From contig CALGAR010000064.1 of assembly GCA_937959285.1 (NCBI GenBank), forward strand, positions 62,001-126,000: 64,000 bases of DNA, in the 5' to 3' direction. This document shows, piece by piece, positions 34,504-42,201 of the stretch. The notes beneath the pieces are model-generated. The model was not told the DNA's origin. It did not search any database and was given only the letters and a program-made list of their open reading frames with translations. Source of the DNA: an uncultured Bryobacterales bacterium (GTDB lineage Bacteria > Acidobacteriota > Terriglobia > Bryobacterales > Bryobacteraceae). The position numbers and the translations under genes are program-made. Numbering within the stretch: position 1 is the first letter of the stretch; the number at the start of each line of letters is the position of its first letter.

Positions 34504-35238
34504 CTACGACGGCGTGTTCGCCCGCATTCTCCAGAGCGCCTGCCTCAGCATGCCCTGCCAGGCTTCGATGTCGCGTGCCGGCAGGTTCAGACGCCGGACC
34601 ATCCGGCGGACCTTCTCCCTTGCAGAGCCCGCCGTCAGCGGCTTGATGTAGTCGCATTCCTCCAGCATCTCGATCAGCAGAAGCGTGAAGCGTTCCACCT
34701 CTGCGGCGGAAGCAGTCTCGACTGGTTCGGGCGCCCGCGCGGCTGCAGCCGAATCACGTAGCAGCTCGTACAGGCAGACAGCCACGGATTGACCGAGGTT
34801 CATCGATTCGTGTTCAGGCCGTGTCGGGATACGCATCAGGAAATGGCAGTGAGCCATATCCTGGTTCGACAGGCCGAACTTCTCAGATCCGAACAGCAGA
34901 GCCACCGTACCGCCGCCTTCGATATGACGACGAATCTCGCGTCCGCCGTATTCCAGGCGCCGCAGCGGATGCTCCAGCCGGCGGTGGCCCAGGGATGTCG
35001 TACCGACGACCAGAGTGCAGTCGTGTACTGCATCCGCGACGGAGGAGAACTGGACGGAATCCTGAAGCACTTTGGCGGCGCCGACTGCGGAACGAGCCTC
35101 CTGATAAGCCACGTCGTACGGGTTAACGACGCGAAGGTGCAGAAAGCCGAAGTTGCTCATGGCGCGCGCGGCGGCTCCGATATTCAGGGGATTCCTGGGA
35201 GCCACCAAGACGACGCGCAGTTTCGAAGGGTCGGTCAG
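34504..35238 (-). CDS. trmJ: tRNA/rRNA 2'-O-methyltransferase, TrmJ/TrmH-type SPOUT family
   Basis: The SPOUT fold is shown by RVVLVAPRNPLNIGAAARAMSNFGF at the start, then VALLFGSEKFGLSNQDMAHC and IPTRPEHESMNLGQSVAVCLYEL, the SAM-binding knot. It is likely the TrmJ subgroup that methylates tRNA position 32. The first ATG/GTG/TTG in frame is a TTG at 35208, but that would remove the first beta strand (LRVVLV) of the fold. An in-frame CTG at 35238 overlaps the korB stop as CTGA, mimicking the ATGA coupling seen at other junctions here, so I use it as the start. Confidence 0.85.
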   Translation of the reverse strand: MTDPSKLRVVLVAPRNPLNIGAAARAMSNFGFLHLRVVNPYDVAYQEARSAVGAAKVLQDSVQFSSVADAVHDCTLVVGTTSLGHRRLEHPLRRLEYGGREIRRHIEGGGTVALLFGSEKFGLSNQDMAHCHFLMRIPTRPEHESMNLGQSVAVCLYELLRDSAAAARAPEPVETASAAEVERFTLLLIEMLEECDYIKPLTAGSAREKVRRMVRRLNLPARDIEAWQGMLRQALWRMRANTPS

Positions 35239-36278
35239 CGCAGTTCTTCCATAATCTGGTCGAGAACCTCGCGGCTGGGACGTACCCGCTCCTCAGGCAG
35301 CGTCGCAAGAGGCTCGTCGACGATGTTCAGTATGTCAGTAAAATTATCGCGCCCGCTGTCCACATAGAGAATCCCCGTCAGAACTTCCCCGGTCTTCTGA
35401 GACTCGTGGAGCATCCGCACTGCTTCGAGCTTGTTCGTCGGGTCATAGTCACGATCCAGTTTTCTGAGGCGCAGCAGGCTTCCGTCATGAAGTCTCACAT
35501 CGCGAGCCTCCCCTTCCGGAATCTCCACGTGAATCTCCTCGAAGTGCGGAATAAAGTCGATTTCGTGGAGGGGCTCCTCGTGATCCTTCATGTACGAATA
35601 GCTTTTCGTCGAGCCCTCATGATCGTTGAAGGCCACACAGGGCGAAATTACGTCGACGACGGATAATCCCTTATGCGCGATGCAGGTTTTCAGGATCGAC
35701 TGAAGCTGCCTCTTGTCGCCGGAAAAGGACCGCGCGACGAGCGTTGCGCCGAGCTCGATGCCTGCAAGGCAAACATCGATCGGGGGAAGGTCGTTGACCA
35801 CGCCCGTCTTCAGCTTCGAGCCCAGATCAGCGGTGGCCGAAAACTGCCCCTTCGTTAAGCCGTAAACACCGTTGTTCTCGATCACGTAGATCAACGGGAC
35901 GTTCCGGCGAAGCATGTGCATGAACTGCCCCAAGCCGATTGAGGCCGTGTCGCCGTCGCCGGAAACCACAATGCCCAGCAGGTTCCGATTGGCCAACAGC
36001 GCGCCGGTTGCGACGGCGGGAGCCCGTCCGTGCACTGCATTGAAGCCGTGCGCCATGCCGAGGAAGTAGGCCGGCGACTTGGATGAGCAGCCAATGCCGG
36101 AGAACTTGGCTACCGACCAGGGCTCGATGCCCATCTCGTAGAAGCACTCGACGATGCGTTCGGAAATGGCATTGTGGCCGCATCCGGCGCAAAGCGTGGT
36201 CTTGCTCCCCCTGTATTGCAGGACGTCAAGACCGATTCGGTTCACCTTTTTTGGCGGCATAGGAGCAGTGGTGCTCAT
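35235..36278 (-). CDS. korB: 2-oxoacid:ferredoxin oxidoreductase subunit beta
   Basis: The 347-residue protein carries the thiamine pyrophosphate site (VVSGDGDTASIGLGQFMHMLRRN ... NNGVYGLTKGQFSAT) and Fe-S cysteines (TLCAGCGH, GIGCSSKSP), as in KorB/PorB beta subunits. With the alpha-gamma subunit it oxidises 2-oxoglutarate or a related 2-oxoacid to acyl-CoA and CO2, reducing ferredoxin. Its ATG overlaps the korA stop (ATGA, 36275-36278). A 7Fe-type ferredoxin that could serve as acceptor is encoded at 46960. Confidence 0.93.
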   Translation of the reverse strand: MSTTAPMPPKKVNRIGLDVLQYRGSKTTLCAGCGHNAISERIVECFYEMGIEPWSVAKFSGIGCSSKSPAYFLGMAHGFNAVHGRAPAVATGALLANRNLLGIVVSGDGDTASIGLGQFMHMLRRNVPLIYVIENNGVYGLTKGQFSATADLGSKLKTGVVNDLPPIDVCLAGIELGATLVARSFSGDKRQLQSILKTCIAHKGLSVVDVISPCVAFNDHEGSTKSYSYMKDHEEPLHEIDFIPHFEEIHVEIPEGEARDVRLHDGSLLRLRKLDRDYDPTNKLEAVRMLHESQKTGEVLTGILYVDSGRDNFTDILNIVDEPLATLPEERVRPSREVLDQIMEELR

Positions 36279-38119
36279 AATCCCTCCTGCCGGACGATGT
36301 CGTCGGTAACGGTGCGGGCATCGAGCGGCATGCCGCCGTAATACCGCACACTTCGCAGCCTCGCGATTTCTTCGGCTGCGAGTTCGAGGCGCATCAAAGA
36401 CAATAGCTGCGCATCGCGGTTCTGATCGATCACATACACACGCTCGTGGCGTGACACAAAGTCGCTCAGGTCGCCGGTAAACGGATACGCCTTCAATCGC
36501 AGATAGCTGGTTTCGAGGCCATACTCACGCAGCAGCTGGTCGCGGCTCTCCTCGCATGCGTAGCGCGACGTGCCGCAGCAGATCAACCCGACGGAAGCCT
36601 TCTCATTGAGTACAACCTCGGGCTTGGGCACATGCTGCCGCATCGTCTCAAATTTCCGCGACAGACGATCCATGTTGTTGATATAGTCGTCCTCGCGCTC
36701 CGTGTACTGGGCCTTTTCATTGTGCCCGCTGCCGCGCGTGAAGTACGCAGCCTTCGGATGCTTTGTACCGGGCAGCGTCCGGTATCCGATGCCATCGCCG
36801 TCGACATCCGCATACCGGGCAAAGCCGTTGAGGCGGTTCAAATCCTCCTCCGTCAGGACCTTTCCTCTCGCGATCGGCGTTTCCGGATAGGGAAACGGAT
36901 CCGACATCCAGTTGTTCATGCCGAGGTCGAGATCGGTCATCACGAACACTGGCGTCTGGAAGTGCTCGGCGAGATCGAAGGCCGTTCCCGCCATTGTGAA
37001 GCATTCCTCGGGCGATGAAGGGAACAGCATCGGATGACGGGTGTCCCCGTGGGACAGCACCGCATTCTTCAGCAGATCTCCCTGCATGGTCCGTGTCGGA
37101 AGTCCGGTGGAAGGCCCCACACGCTGGACGTCGAACACCACTGCCGGCACCTCGGCGTAGTAGCCGAGGCCCACAAACTCCGACATCAGGGAGATGCCGG
37201 GGCCAGCCGTAGCAGTCATTGCGCGGGCGCCGGCCCAGCCCGCCCCGATGACCATGCCGATCGAGGCAATTTCGTCCTCGGCCTGTACGACTGCGTAGGT
37301 CGCCTTGCCCGTCTCCTTGTCCACGCGGAACCGCTTCAAGTATCCAATCAGCGACTCGACGAGGGAAGATGACGGCGTGATCGGGTACCAGGTGACCACA
37401 GTGACGCCCGCGAACATGCAGCCGAGAGCTGTCGCTGCGTTGCCGTCAATGATAATTTTTCCTGCGGTCTGGTCCATCCGCTCTATGCGGAAGGGGTCCG
37501 TCTTCACCAGATTCTTCTCAGCAAAGTCGCGGCCTGCCAGTACTGCGTTCCAGTTCATCTCGGCCGCCTTCGCCTTCTTCGGACCGAATTGCTTGAACAG
37601 CGCCTTACGGATCTCGTCGAACTCGATCCCCAGCAGCCACCCAACCACTCCGTCGTAGATCATGTTCCGGACCAGCTTGCGGAGTTTCGCTTCGGGGCAG
37701 ACGGGGCCGACCAGTTTGTCGAAGGGGACTGCATAAAAATGCAGATCGCTCCGCAGGGTATTCAGCTTGAGCGGCTCGTCATAGACGACAGCTGCGCCGG
37801 GTTCGAGCTTGGCCACATCCTCCTGAGCGGTCTCAGGATTCATCGCAACGAGAAAGTCGATTTCTTTCTTCCGCCCAATCCACCCGTGCTTGCTGGCCCG
37901 GATGGTGAACCACGTCGGCAATCCGGCGATGTTTGAGGGGAAGAGATTTTTCCCGGAAACCGGAACGCCCATCTGAAAGATGGACCGCATCAGTACGTTG
38001 TTAGCCGTTTGGCTGCCGGACCCGTTAACGGTAGCAACCTGTATGCTGAAGTCGTTGACTACGGCCTTCCCGTGCCCGTCAACAAACGGCTCGACGGAGG
38101 TCACTTGGGTGGTGGACAT
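36275..38119 (-). CDS. korA: 2-oxoacid:ferredoxin oxidoreductase, fused gamma-alpha subunit
   Basis: The 614-residue protein starts at the ATG at 38119, preceded by aaggaag; a start 14 codons earlier is less likely. The N-terminal ~180 residues are the gamma domain (VATVNGSGSQTANNVLMRSIFQMGVPVSGKNLFPSNIAGLPTWF). From ~210 the alpha domain follows: DGNAATALGCMFAGVTVVTWYPITPSSSLVESLIGYL, QAEDEIASIGMVIGAGWAGARAMTATAGPGISLMSEFVG. It is coupled to korB by ATGA. On this strand TATAAT lies at 38176-38171, a possible -10 without a good -35. Confidence 0.93.
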   Translation of the reverse strand: MSTTQVTSVEPFVDGHGKAVVNDFSIQVATVNGSGSQTANNVLMRSIFQMGVPVSGKNLFPSNIAGLPTWFTIRASKHGWIGRKKEIDFLVAMNPETAQEDVAKLEPGAAVVYDEPLKLNTLRSDLHFYAVPFDKLVGPVCPEAKLRKLVRNMIYDGVVGWLLGIEFDEIRKALFKQFGPKKAKAAEMNWNAVLAGRDFAEKNLVKTDPFRIERMDQTAGKIIIDGNAATALGCMFAGVTVVTWYPITPSSSLVESLIGYLKRFRVDKETGKATYAVVQAEDEIASIGMVIGAGWAGARAMTATAGPGISLMSEFVGLGYYAEVPAVVFDVQRVGPSTGLPTRTMQGDLLKNAVLSHGDTRHPMLFPSSPEECFTMAGTAFDLAEHFQTPVFVMTDLDLGMNNWMSDPFPYPETPIARGKVLTEEDLNRLNGFARYADVDGDGIGYRTLPGTKHPKAAYFTRGSGHNEKAQYTEREDDYINNMDRLSRKFETMRQHVPKPEVVLNEKASVGLICCGTSRYACEESRDQLLREYGLETSYLRLKAYPFTGDLSDFVSRHERVYVIDQNRDAQLLSLMRLELAAEEIARLRSVRYYGGMPLDARTVTDDIVRQEGL

Positions 38120-38170
38120 TGTAACTTCCTTGATGGAACCGCCCTCACCGGGGTGTCCCATTACGCAAAG

Positions 38171-38176
38171 ATTATA
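38171..38176 (-). promoter_or_regulatory. Candidate -10 box for korAB
   Basis: TATAAT on the minus strand, about 52 bases upstream of the korA ATG. No good -35 stands 16-18 bases further, so the assignment is weak. Confidence 0.3.
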
Positions 38177-38316
38177 TGGGAATCAGCGAAAGGGCGCGGA
38201 ACTTCTATTCTAGCATCCGCTGGCCTCCCCCTCGCGATTTGAATGAATTCCTGGAACTTTTTCCCGCCGTCAAAGGAATCAAATACGAGGGCAGTTGAGC
38301 GATCGAGGCGGGATGG

Positions 38317-38910
38317 ATGAAACCGGCAGCGGCAGACAGCGACGCGGATCTGTTGCGGCGGGCCCTGTCGGGCGACGCCGAATCCTTCTCTGTCCTGTAC
38401 CGGAGACGGCATGCCGCCGTATATCGATACGCTTTTCATATGTGCGGGTCGGAAGCAATCGCGGAGGACGTCACACAGGAGGTCTTTTTGGCGCTGCTGC
38501 GAGAAGGGCACGCCTATGAACCAGGGCGGGGCTCTCTGGCTTCCTACCTGATTGGAATCGCCCGGAATCAGGTTCTCCGCATCCTTGAGCGTGAGCGTGT
38601 GAGCGTTCCATTGATGGAGGAGGCGGAAGAGGAGCTCAGCACCGAGCGGTGGCTGGCCACCTCCGGCGACGTGCTCGCCCAGCTCACTCTCCAGCAGACT
38701 CTCGACGCGCTGCGTAAAGCCGTGCTGTCCTTGCCGCCTGCCTACCGCGAGGTGGTCGTCCTTTGCGATCTGGAGGAGATGAGCTACGCGCAGGCGGCCG
38801 AAACATTGAGTTGCGCCGTCGGAACGGTACGAAGCCGTCTGAGTCGCGCTCGGAAAATGCTGGTGGAGCGGATGCTCTCACGGGTGCAAAGCGCAAGGTG
38901 TCCGGCATGA
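38317..38910 (+). CDS. ECF-type RNA polymerase sigma factor
   Basis: The 197-residue protein has region 2 (RRALSGDAESFSVLYRRRHAAVYRYAFHMCGSEAIAEDVTQEVFLALLREG) and region 4 (TLQQTLDALRKAVLSLPPAYREVVVLCDLEEMSYAQAAETLSCAVGTVRSRLSRARKML), the two-domain layout of ECF sigma factors. Its stop overlaps the start of the anti-sigma gene (ATGA, 38907-38910). Two GGAACTT sequences occur in the upstream 200 bases; they could be autoregulatory -35 boxes, but no matching -10 was found. Confidence 0.9.
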   Translation: MKPAAADSDADLLRRALSGDAESFSVLYRRRHAAVYRYAFHMCGSEAIAEDVTQEVFLALLREGHAYEPGRGSLASYLIGIARNQVLRILERERVSVPLMEEAEEELSTERWLATSGDVLAQLTLQQTLDALRKAVLSLPPAYREVVVLCDLEEMSYAQAAETLSCAVGTVRSRLSRARKMLVERMLSRVQSARCPA

Positions 38911-39461
38911 TGTGTCACGAACGAAGCGAAATATTGATGGAGATCGCGCGAAATGGCGCGATCAGCGAGGCAGTAAAGCAGGAGAGTCTCGAGCATTGCC
39001 AGCATTGCGCGACTTGCGCGGCAGAGCTCGAACGGCAGCGGGTCCTGACTGCCGGGCTGCGGGCTCTTCGTGACGCGAGCACCGCGCTTTCGGCGAGCCC
39101 TGCATTGGAACAGAAGCTTCGTGCCGTGTTCGAGCAGAGGCAGCAGAACAACCGGCCAGTGCGATGGGCCGCCGTGGCTGCCGGAGTCGCCGTCATTATC
39201 GCCATCTCATGGGGCGTCCTGAAACCGAGGCCTGTCGAGCAAGAATTCGGCTCGGCCGACCGCGTCGTTCAGGAGTTCATTCGGGTTCCATACAGAGAGG
39301 TGATTCCGCTTGAAGGTGGCTATGTCGTACGCGTGGAGATGCCTCGCTCGGCGCTCGTTACCTTTGGAGTGCCGACTTACGGACAAGGGACAGAGATGGT
39401 CCAGGCAGATCTTGTACTGGGCTTCGACGGCGTGGCTCACGCAGTGCGTGTCGTGCGCTGA
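38907..39461 (+). CDS. Membrane-bound zinc-finger anti-sigma factor
   Basis: The 184-residue protein has an N-terminal Cys/His module (MCHERSEI ... EHCQHCATCAAEL) like the ZAS anti-sigma zinc finger, a helix, one membrane segment (WAAVAAGVAVIIAISWGVL, about 91-109), and a periplasmic part of ~75 residues (VVQEFIRVPYREVIPLEGGYVVRVEMPRSALVTFGVP). It starts by ATGA overlap with the sigma gene. It probably holds the sigma factor at the inner membrane until a signal arrives from the periplasm. Confidence 0.82.
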   Translation: MMCHERSEILMEIARNGAISEAVKQESLEHCQHCATCAAELERQRVLTAGLRALRDASTALSASPALEQKLRAVFEQRQQNNRPVRWAAVAAGVAVIIAISWGVLKPRPVEQEFGSADRVVQEFIRVPYREVIPLEGGYVVRVEMPRSALVTFGVPTYGQGTEMVQADLVLGFDGVAHAVRVVR

Positions 39462-39522
39462 TCCACGCCGGGCGGCTGGGAGAAGGAAGGCAAAAGGAGG
39501 AAGGAAAAAGGAGACAAGCAGG

Positions 39523-40431
39523 ATGCGAAACAATCCACTATCAATACGTCTTGACGGAATCAAACGGGCAGTTTGTGCAATTGGACTAGTATCTTTGCCG
39601 CTGGCCGCGCAGCAGCTACAGAACCAGATTGTGATTGTGGACTCGGGACCCGCTCCGCAGCAGGGCGTAGCTGCAAGACCAATGATGACGGTGATCGGAG
39701 CGGGAACACCCTTCGAGGGGAATTTGGTCAAAGGAGCGCCTTACTCGGCGGATGCTGTAACCGAGACAGTGCAGCGGCTCGCTGACGGCAATAAGATCAC
39801 CAACAAGAGCACCTCCAGCATCTATCGCGATAGCGAAGGCCGGACCCGGCGGGAGATCGCCCTGAACAGCATTGGACCGTGGCCAGCCAAAGGAGCGGGA
39901 AAACAGATCATCTGGATCAATGATCCGGTTGCCAGAGTCAGCTATCAGTTGGATCCGGAGACGAAGACCGCCCGCAAGATGCCCATGGGCCTCGTGATTC
40001 CGGGGCCCGGCGCTCCCGGACCCGGCGGCGAGTTGCCGCCTCTGCCGCGGCTGCGGATGCCTCACCCTGGAGTCCCGACGACAATCACGGCGCACCGGAT
40101 GAGCCCGGCGCACCCAAAGACAGAGAACCTCGGCAAGCGCAACATTGAAGGCGTCATCGCCGAGGGAATTCGCAGCACCGTCACCATCCCTGCCGGAGAG
40201 ATTGGCAACGAGCAGCCGATTGAGATCGTTTCGGAACGCTGGTTCTCGGACGAGCTGAAGACCGCCGTGCTTACGAAAGTGAATGACCCTCGATTTGGCG
40301 AGACTACTTATCGACTGACGAATATAAGGCACGGAGAACCTCCCCGCGACCTGTTCGACGTACCGGCCGACTACAAAGTTGAGGAGCCTTCCGAGCCGGG
40401 AGCAAGACTCGAATACAAGATTAATGACTAA
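39523..40431 (+). CDS. Secreted hypothetical protein of the ECF cassette
   Basis: The 302-residue protein has its ATG at 39523 after a purine-rich tract (39480-39522, several aaggag copies), and a signal peptide (GIKRAVCAIGLVSLPLAAQ). The body includes DGNKITNKSTSSIYRDSEGRTRREIAL and IIWINDPVARVSYQLDPETKTARKMP. These resemble a secreted family common in Solibacter-like genomes next to ECF sigma/anti-sigma pairs; that resemblance is from memory. A Pro-rich centre (GPGAPGPGGELPPLPRL) follows. It may be the sensor or an output of the cassette. Confidence 0.72.
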   Translation: MRNNPLSIRLDGIKRAVCAIGLVSLPLAAQQLQNQIVIVDSGPAPQQGVAARPMMTVIGAGTPFEGNLVKGAPYSADAVTETVQRLADGNKITNKSTSSIYRDSEGRTRREIALNSIGPWPAKGAGKQIIWINDPVARVSYQLDPETKTARKMPMGLVIPGPGAPGPGGELPPLPRLRMPHPGVPTTITAHRMSPAHPKTENLGKRNIEGVIAEGIRSTVTIPAGEIGNEQPIEIVSERWFSDELKTAVLTKVNDPRFGETTYRLTNIRHGEPPRDLFDVPADYKVEEPSEPGARLEYKIND

Positions 40432-40455
40432 CTCTTACCGCAGCTAGCATCTAAG

Positions 40456-40486
40456 AGGCGGGACGTCACGGCGTCCCGCCTTTTTT
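40456..40486 (+). terminator. Rho-independent terminator of the ECF cassette
   Basis: AGGCGGGACG (40456-40465) and CGTCCCGCCT (40472-40481) form a perfect 10-bp stem around TCACGG, followed by six T. It closes the operon beginning at 38317. Confidence 0.92.
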
Positions 40487-40527
40487 CTATCAGGCGTTAT
40501 AGTGCGCAAGCGGTGACAGAATAGCGT

Positions 40528-42201
40528 ATGGGAAAACCGGCGCTGCTAACGGTGGATGATGACCCTGAGGTATTGAGGTCGATCGAGAGGGACTTACGGC
40601 GGCGCTACGGGGCCAGTTATCGCATCCTTCGGGCGGATTCAGGGACAGCAGCCCTCGAAGCGCTGCGTCAACTCAAGCTACGAAACGACGAGGCGGCGCT
40701 GTTCCTTGTCGATCAACGAATGCCGGCGATGTCCGGCGTCGACTTTCTATCCGTGGCAAGTGATCTGTATCCGAAAGCCAAGCGGATTTTACTGACAGCG
40801 TATGCGGATACGAATGCAGCCATCAGCGCAATCAACGATGTAAAGGTAGATTACTACTTACTCAAGCCGTGGGATCCTCCTGAACAGAACCTGTACCCGG
40901 TCCTCGACGATGTTCTTGACGACTGGCGCTCGCAGTATCATCCCCGATTCGATGGAATCCGTCTCATCGGATACCGCTGGTCCCCTCACACTCATGCATT
41001 GAAGGACTTCCTCGGACGGAACCAGGTGCCTTTTCAGTGGCTGGATGTGGAAGCGCAGGTCACAGACCCGGAAACGGCGAGGCTCCTGAAGGCGCTTGGT
41101 CCGGACCGCGTCCGGTTTCCCATCGTTATTTATCCGGACGGCACAGTGGTCGAGAATCCGAGCGTAGACGATGTAGCGGCGAAGATTGGACACCGGACTC
41201 ACGCCCTGACATCGTTCTATGACGTCGTGATTGTGGGCGGCGGTCCCGCCGGGCTGGCAGCCGCCGTTTACGCTGCATCGGAGGGCTTGAAAACAGTTCT
41301 CATTGAACGCGAGGCCCCGGGCGGGCAGGCCGGCCAAAGCTCTCGCATTGAGAACTATCTCGGCTTTCCCTCAGGTTTGAGCGGCCTCGATCTGGCCCGC
41401 CGCGCCGTATCGCAAGCCAAGCGGTTCGGAGTCGAGATCCTTTCACCGCAGGAAGCCGTAGGGTTGCGGGCGGAAGGACCGTACCGCATCGTGAAACTGC
41501 GCGATGGAAGCGAAGTAACAAGCCAGGCTGTGCTCATCGCAGCGGGGCTATCCTGGCGAACTCTGCCGATCCCCGGGATTGAAAAGTTACAGGGCCGGGG
41601 GGTCTACTATGGCGCCGCCTTGACGGAGGCTATCTCCTGCCGCAACGAAGACGTCTTCGTCGTCGGGGGAGCGAACTCCGCCGGGCAGGCAGCGATGCAT
41701 TTCTCCGGCTACGCCCGGCAGGTCACCATGCTGGTCCGCGCCGACAGCCTGGAAAAGAGCATGTCGCAGTATCTCATCCGCCAGATCCAGGAAACCCCAA
41801 ATATCCGTGTGGAATTGTCCACGGAAGTTGCCGGCGTCAAAGGCGAGGAGAAGCTGGAGGGTTTGACGCTGCTGAACCGCGTCACTGGCGAGGTGCGAGA
41901 CGTCCCTGCCACATCGTTGTTTATCTTCATTGGGGCTGTACCGTGTACAGTATGGCTCCGGGGAGTGCTTCCATTGGACGAGCGCGGCTATATCCTGACG
42001 GGTCCTTATCTCCCTAAAGATGGCCGAAGGCCGAAAGGATGGTCGCTCGACCGGGATCCGTATCTTCTGGAAACCAACATTCCCGGCGTATTTTGCGCCG
42101 GCGACACTCGTCACGGGTCGGTCAAACGCGTAGCATCCGCTGTTGGCGAAGGCTCCATCTGCGTCCAGATGATCCACCAGTACCTCAGCCAGGTGCGATG
42201 A
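40528..42201 (+). CDS. Receiver domain-glutaredoxin-like-thioredoxin-reductase-like fusion lacking both CxxC sites
   Basis: The 557-residue protein has three parts. Residues 1-125 are a response-regulator receiver: acidic pocket DDD (10-12), phospho-acceptor Asp62 in VDQRMP, Thr90, Lys113. Residues ~140-222 resemble a thioredoxin/glutaredoxin fold (GIRLIGYRWSPHTHALKDFL ... RFPIVIYPDGTVVENP); where glutaredoxin has CPxC, this reads SPHT (152-155). Residues ~228-557 are a TrxB-like flavoprotein with VIVGGGPAG (FAD, 235-242) and VVGGANSAGQAA (nucleotide, 378-389). Where TrxB has CATC after GRGV it reads YYGAALTEA. The protein keeps FAD and pyridine-nucleotide sites but not disulfide chemistry. 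Databases often label this architecture a fused response regulator/thioredoxin-disulfide reductase. It is coupled by ATGA to the kinase gene. Confidence 0.88.
   Translation: MGKPALLTVDDDPEVLRSIERDLRRRYGASYRILRADSGTAALEALRQLKLRNDEAALFLVDQRMPAMSGVDFLSVASDLYPKAKRILLTAYADTNAAISAINDVKVDYYLLKPWDPPEQNLYPVLDDVLDDWRSQYHPRFDGIRLIGYRWSPHTHALKDFLGRNQVPFQWLDVEAQVTDPETARLLKALGPDRVRFPIVIYPDGTVVENPSVDDVAAKIGHRTHALTSFYDVVIVGGGPAGLAAAVYAASEGLKTVLIEREAPGGQAGQSSRIENYLGFPSGLSGLDLARRAVSQAKRFGVEILSPQEAVGLRAEGPYRIVKLRDGSEVTSQAVLIAAGLSWRTLPIPGIEKLQGRGVYYGAALTEAISCRNEDVFVVGGANSAGQAAMHFSGYARQVTMLVRADSLEKSMSQYLIRQIQETPNIRVELSTEVAGVKGEEKLEGLTLLNRVTGEVRDVPATSLFIFIGAVPCTVWLRGVLPLDERGYILTGPYLPKDGRRPKGWSLDRDPYLLETNIPGVFCAGDTRHGSVKRVASAVGEGSICVQMIHQYLSQVR

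Noticed and set aside
38197..38262. Two GGAACTT boxes upstream of the ECF sigma gene as autoregulated promoters.
   Set aside because: No -10 of ECF type at the right spacing follows either copy; left as a remark only.
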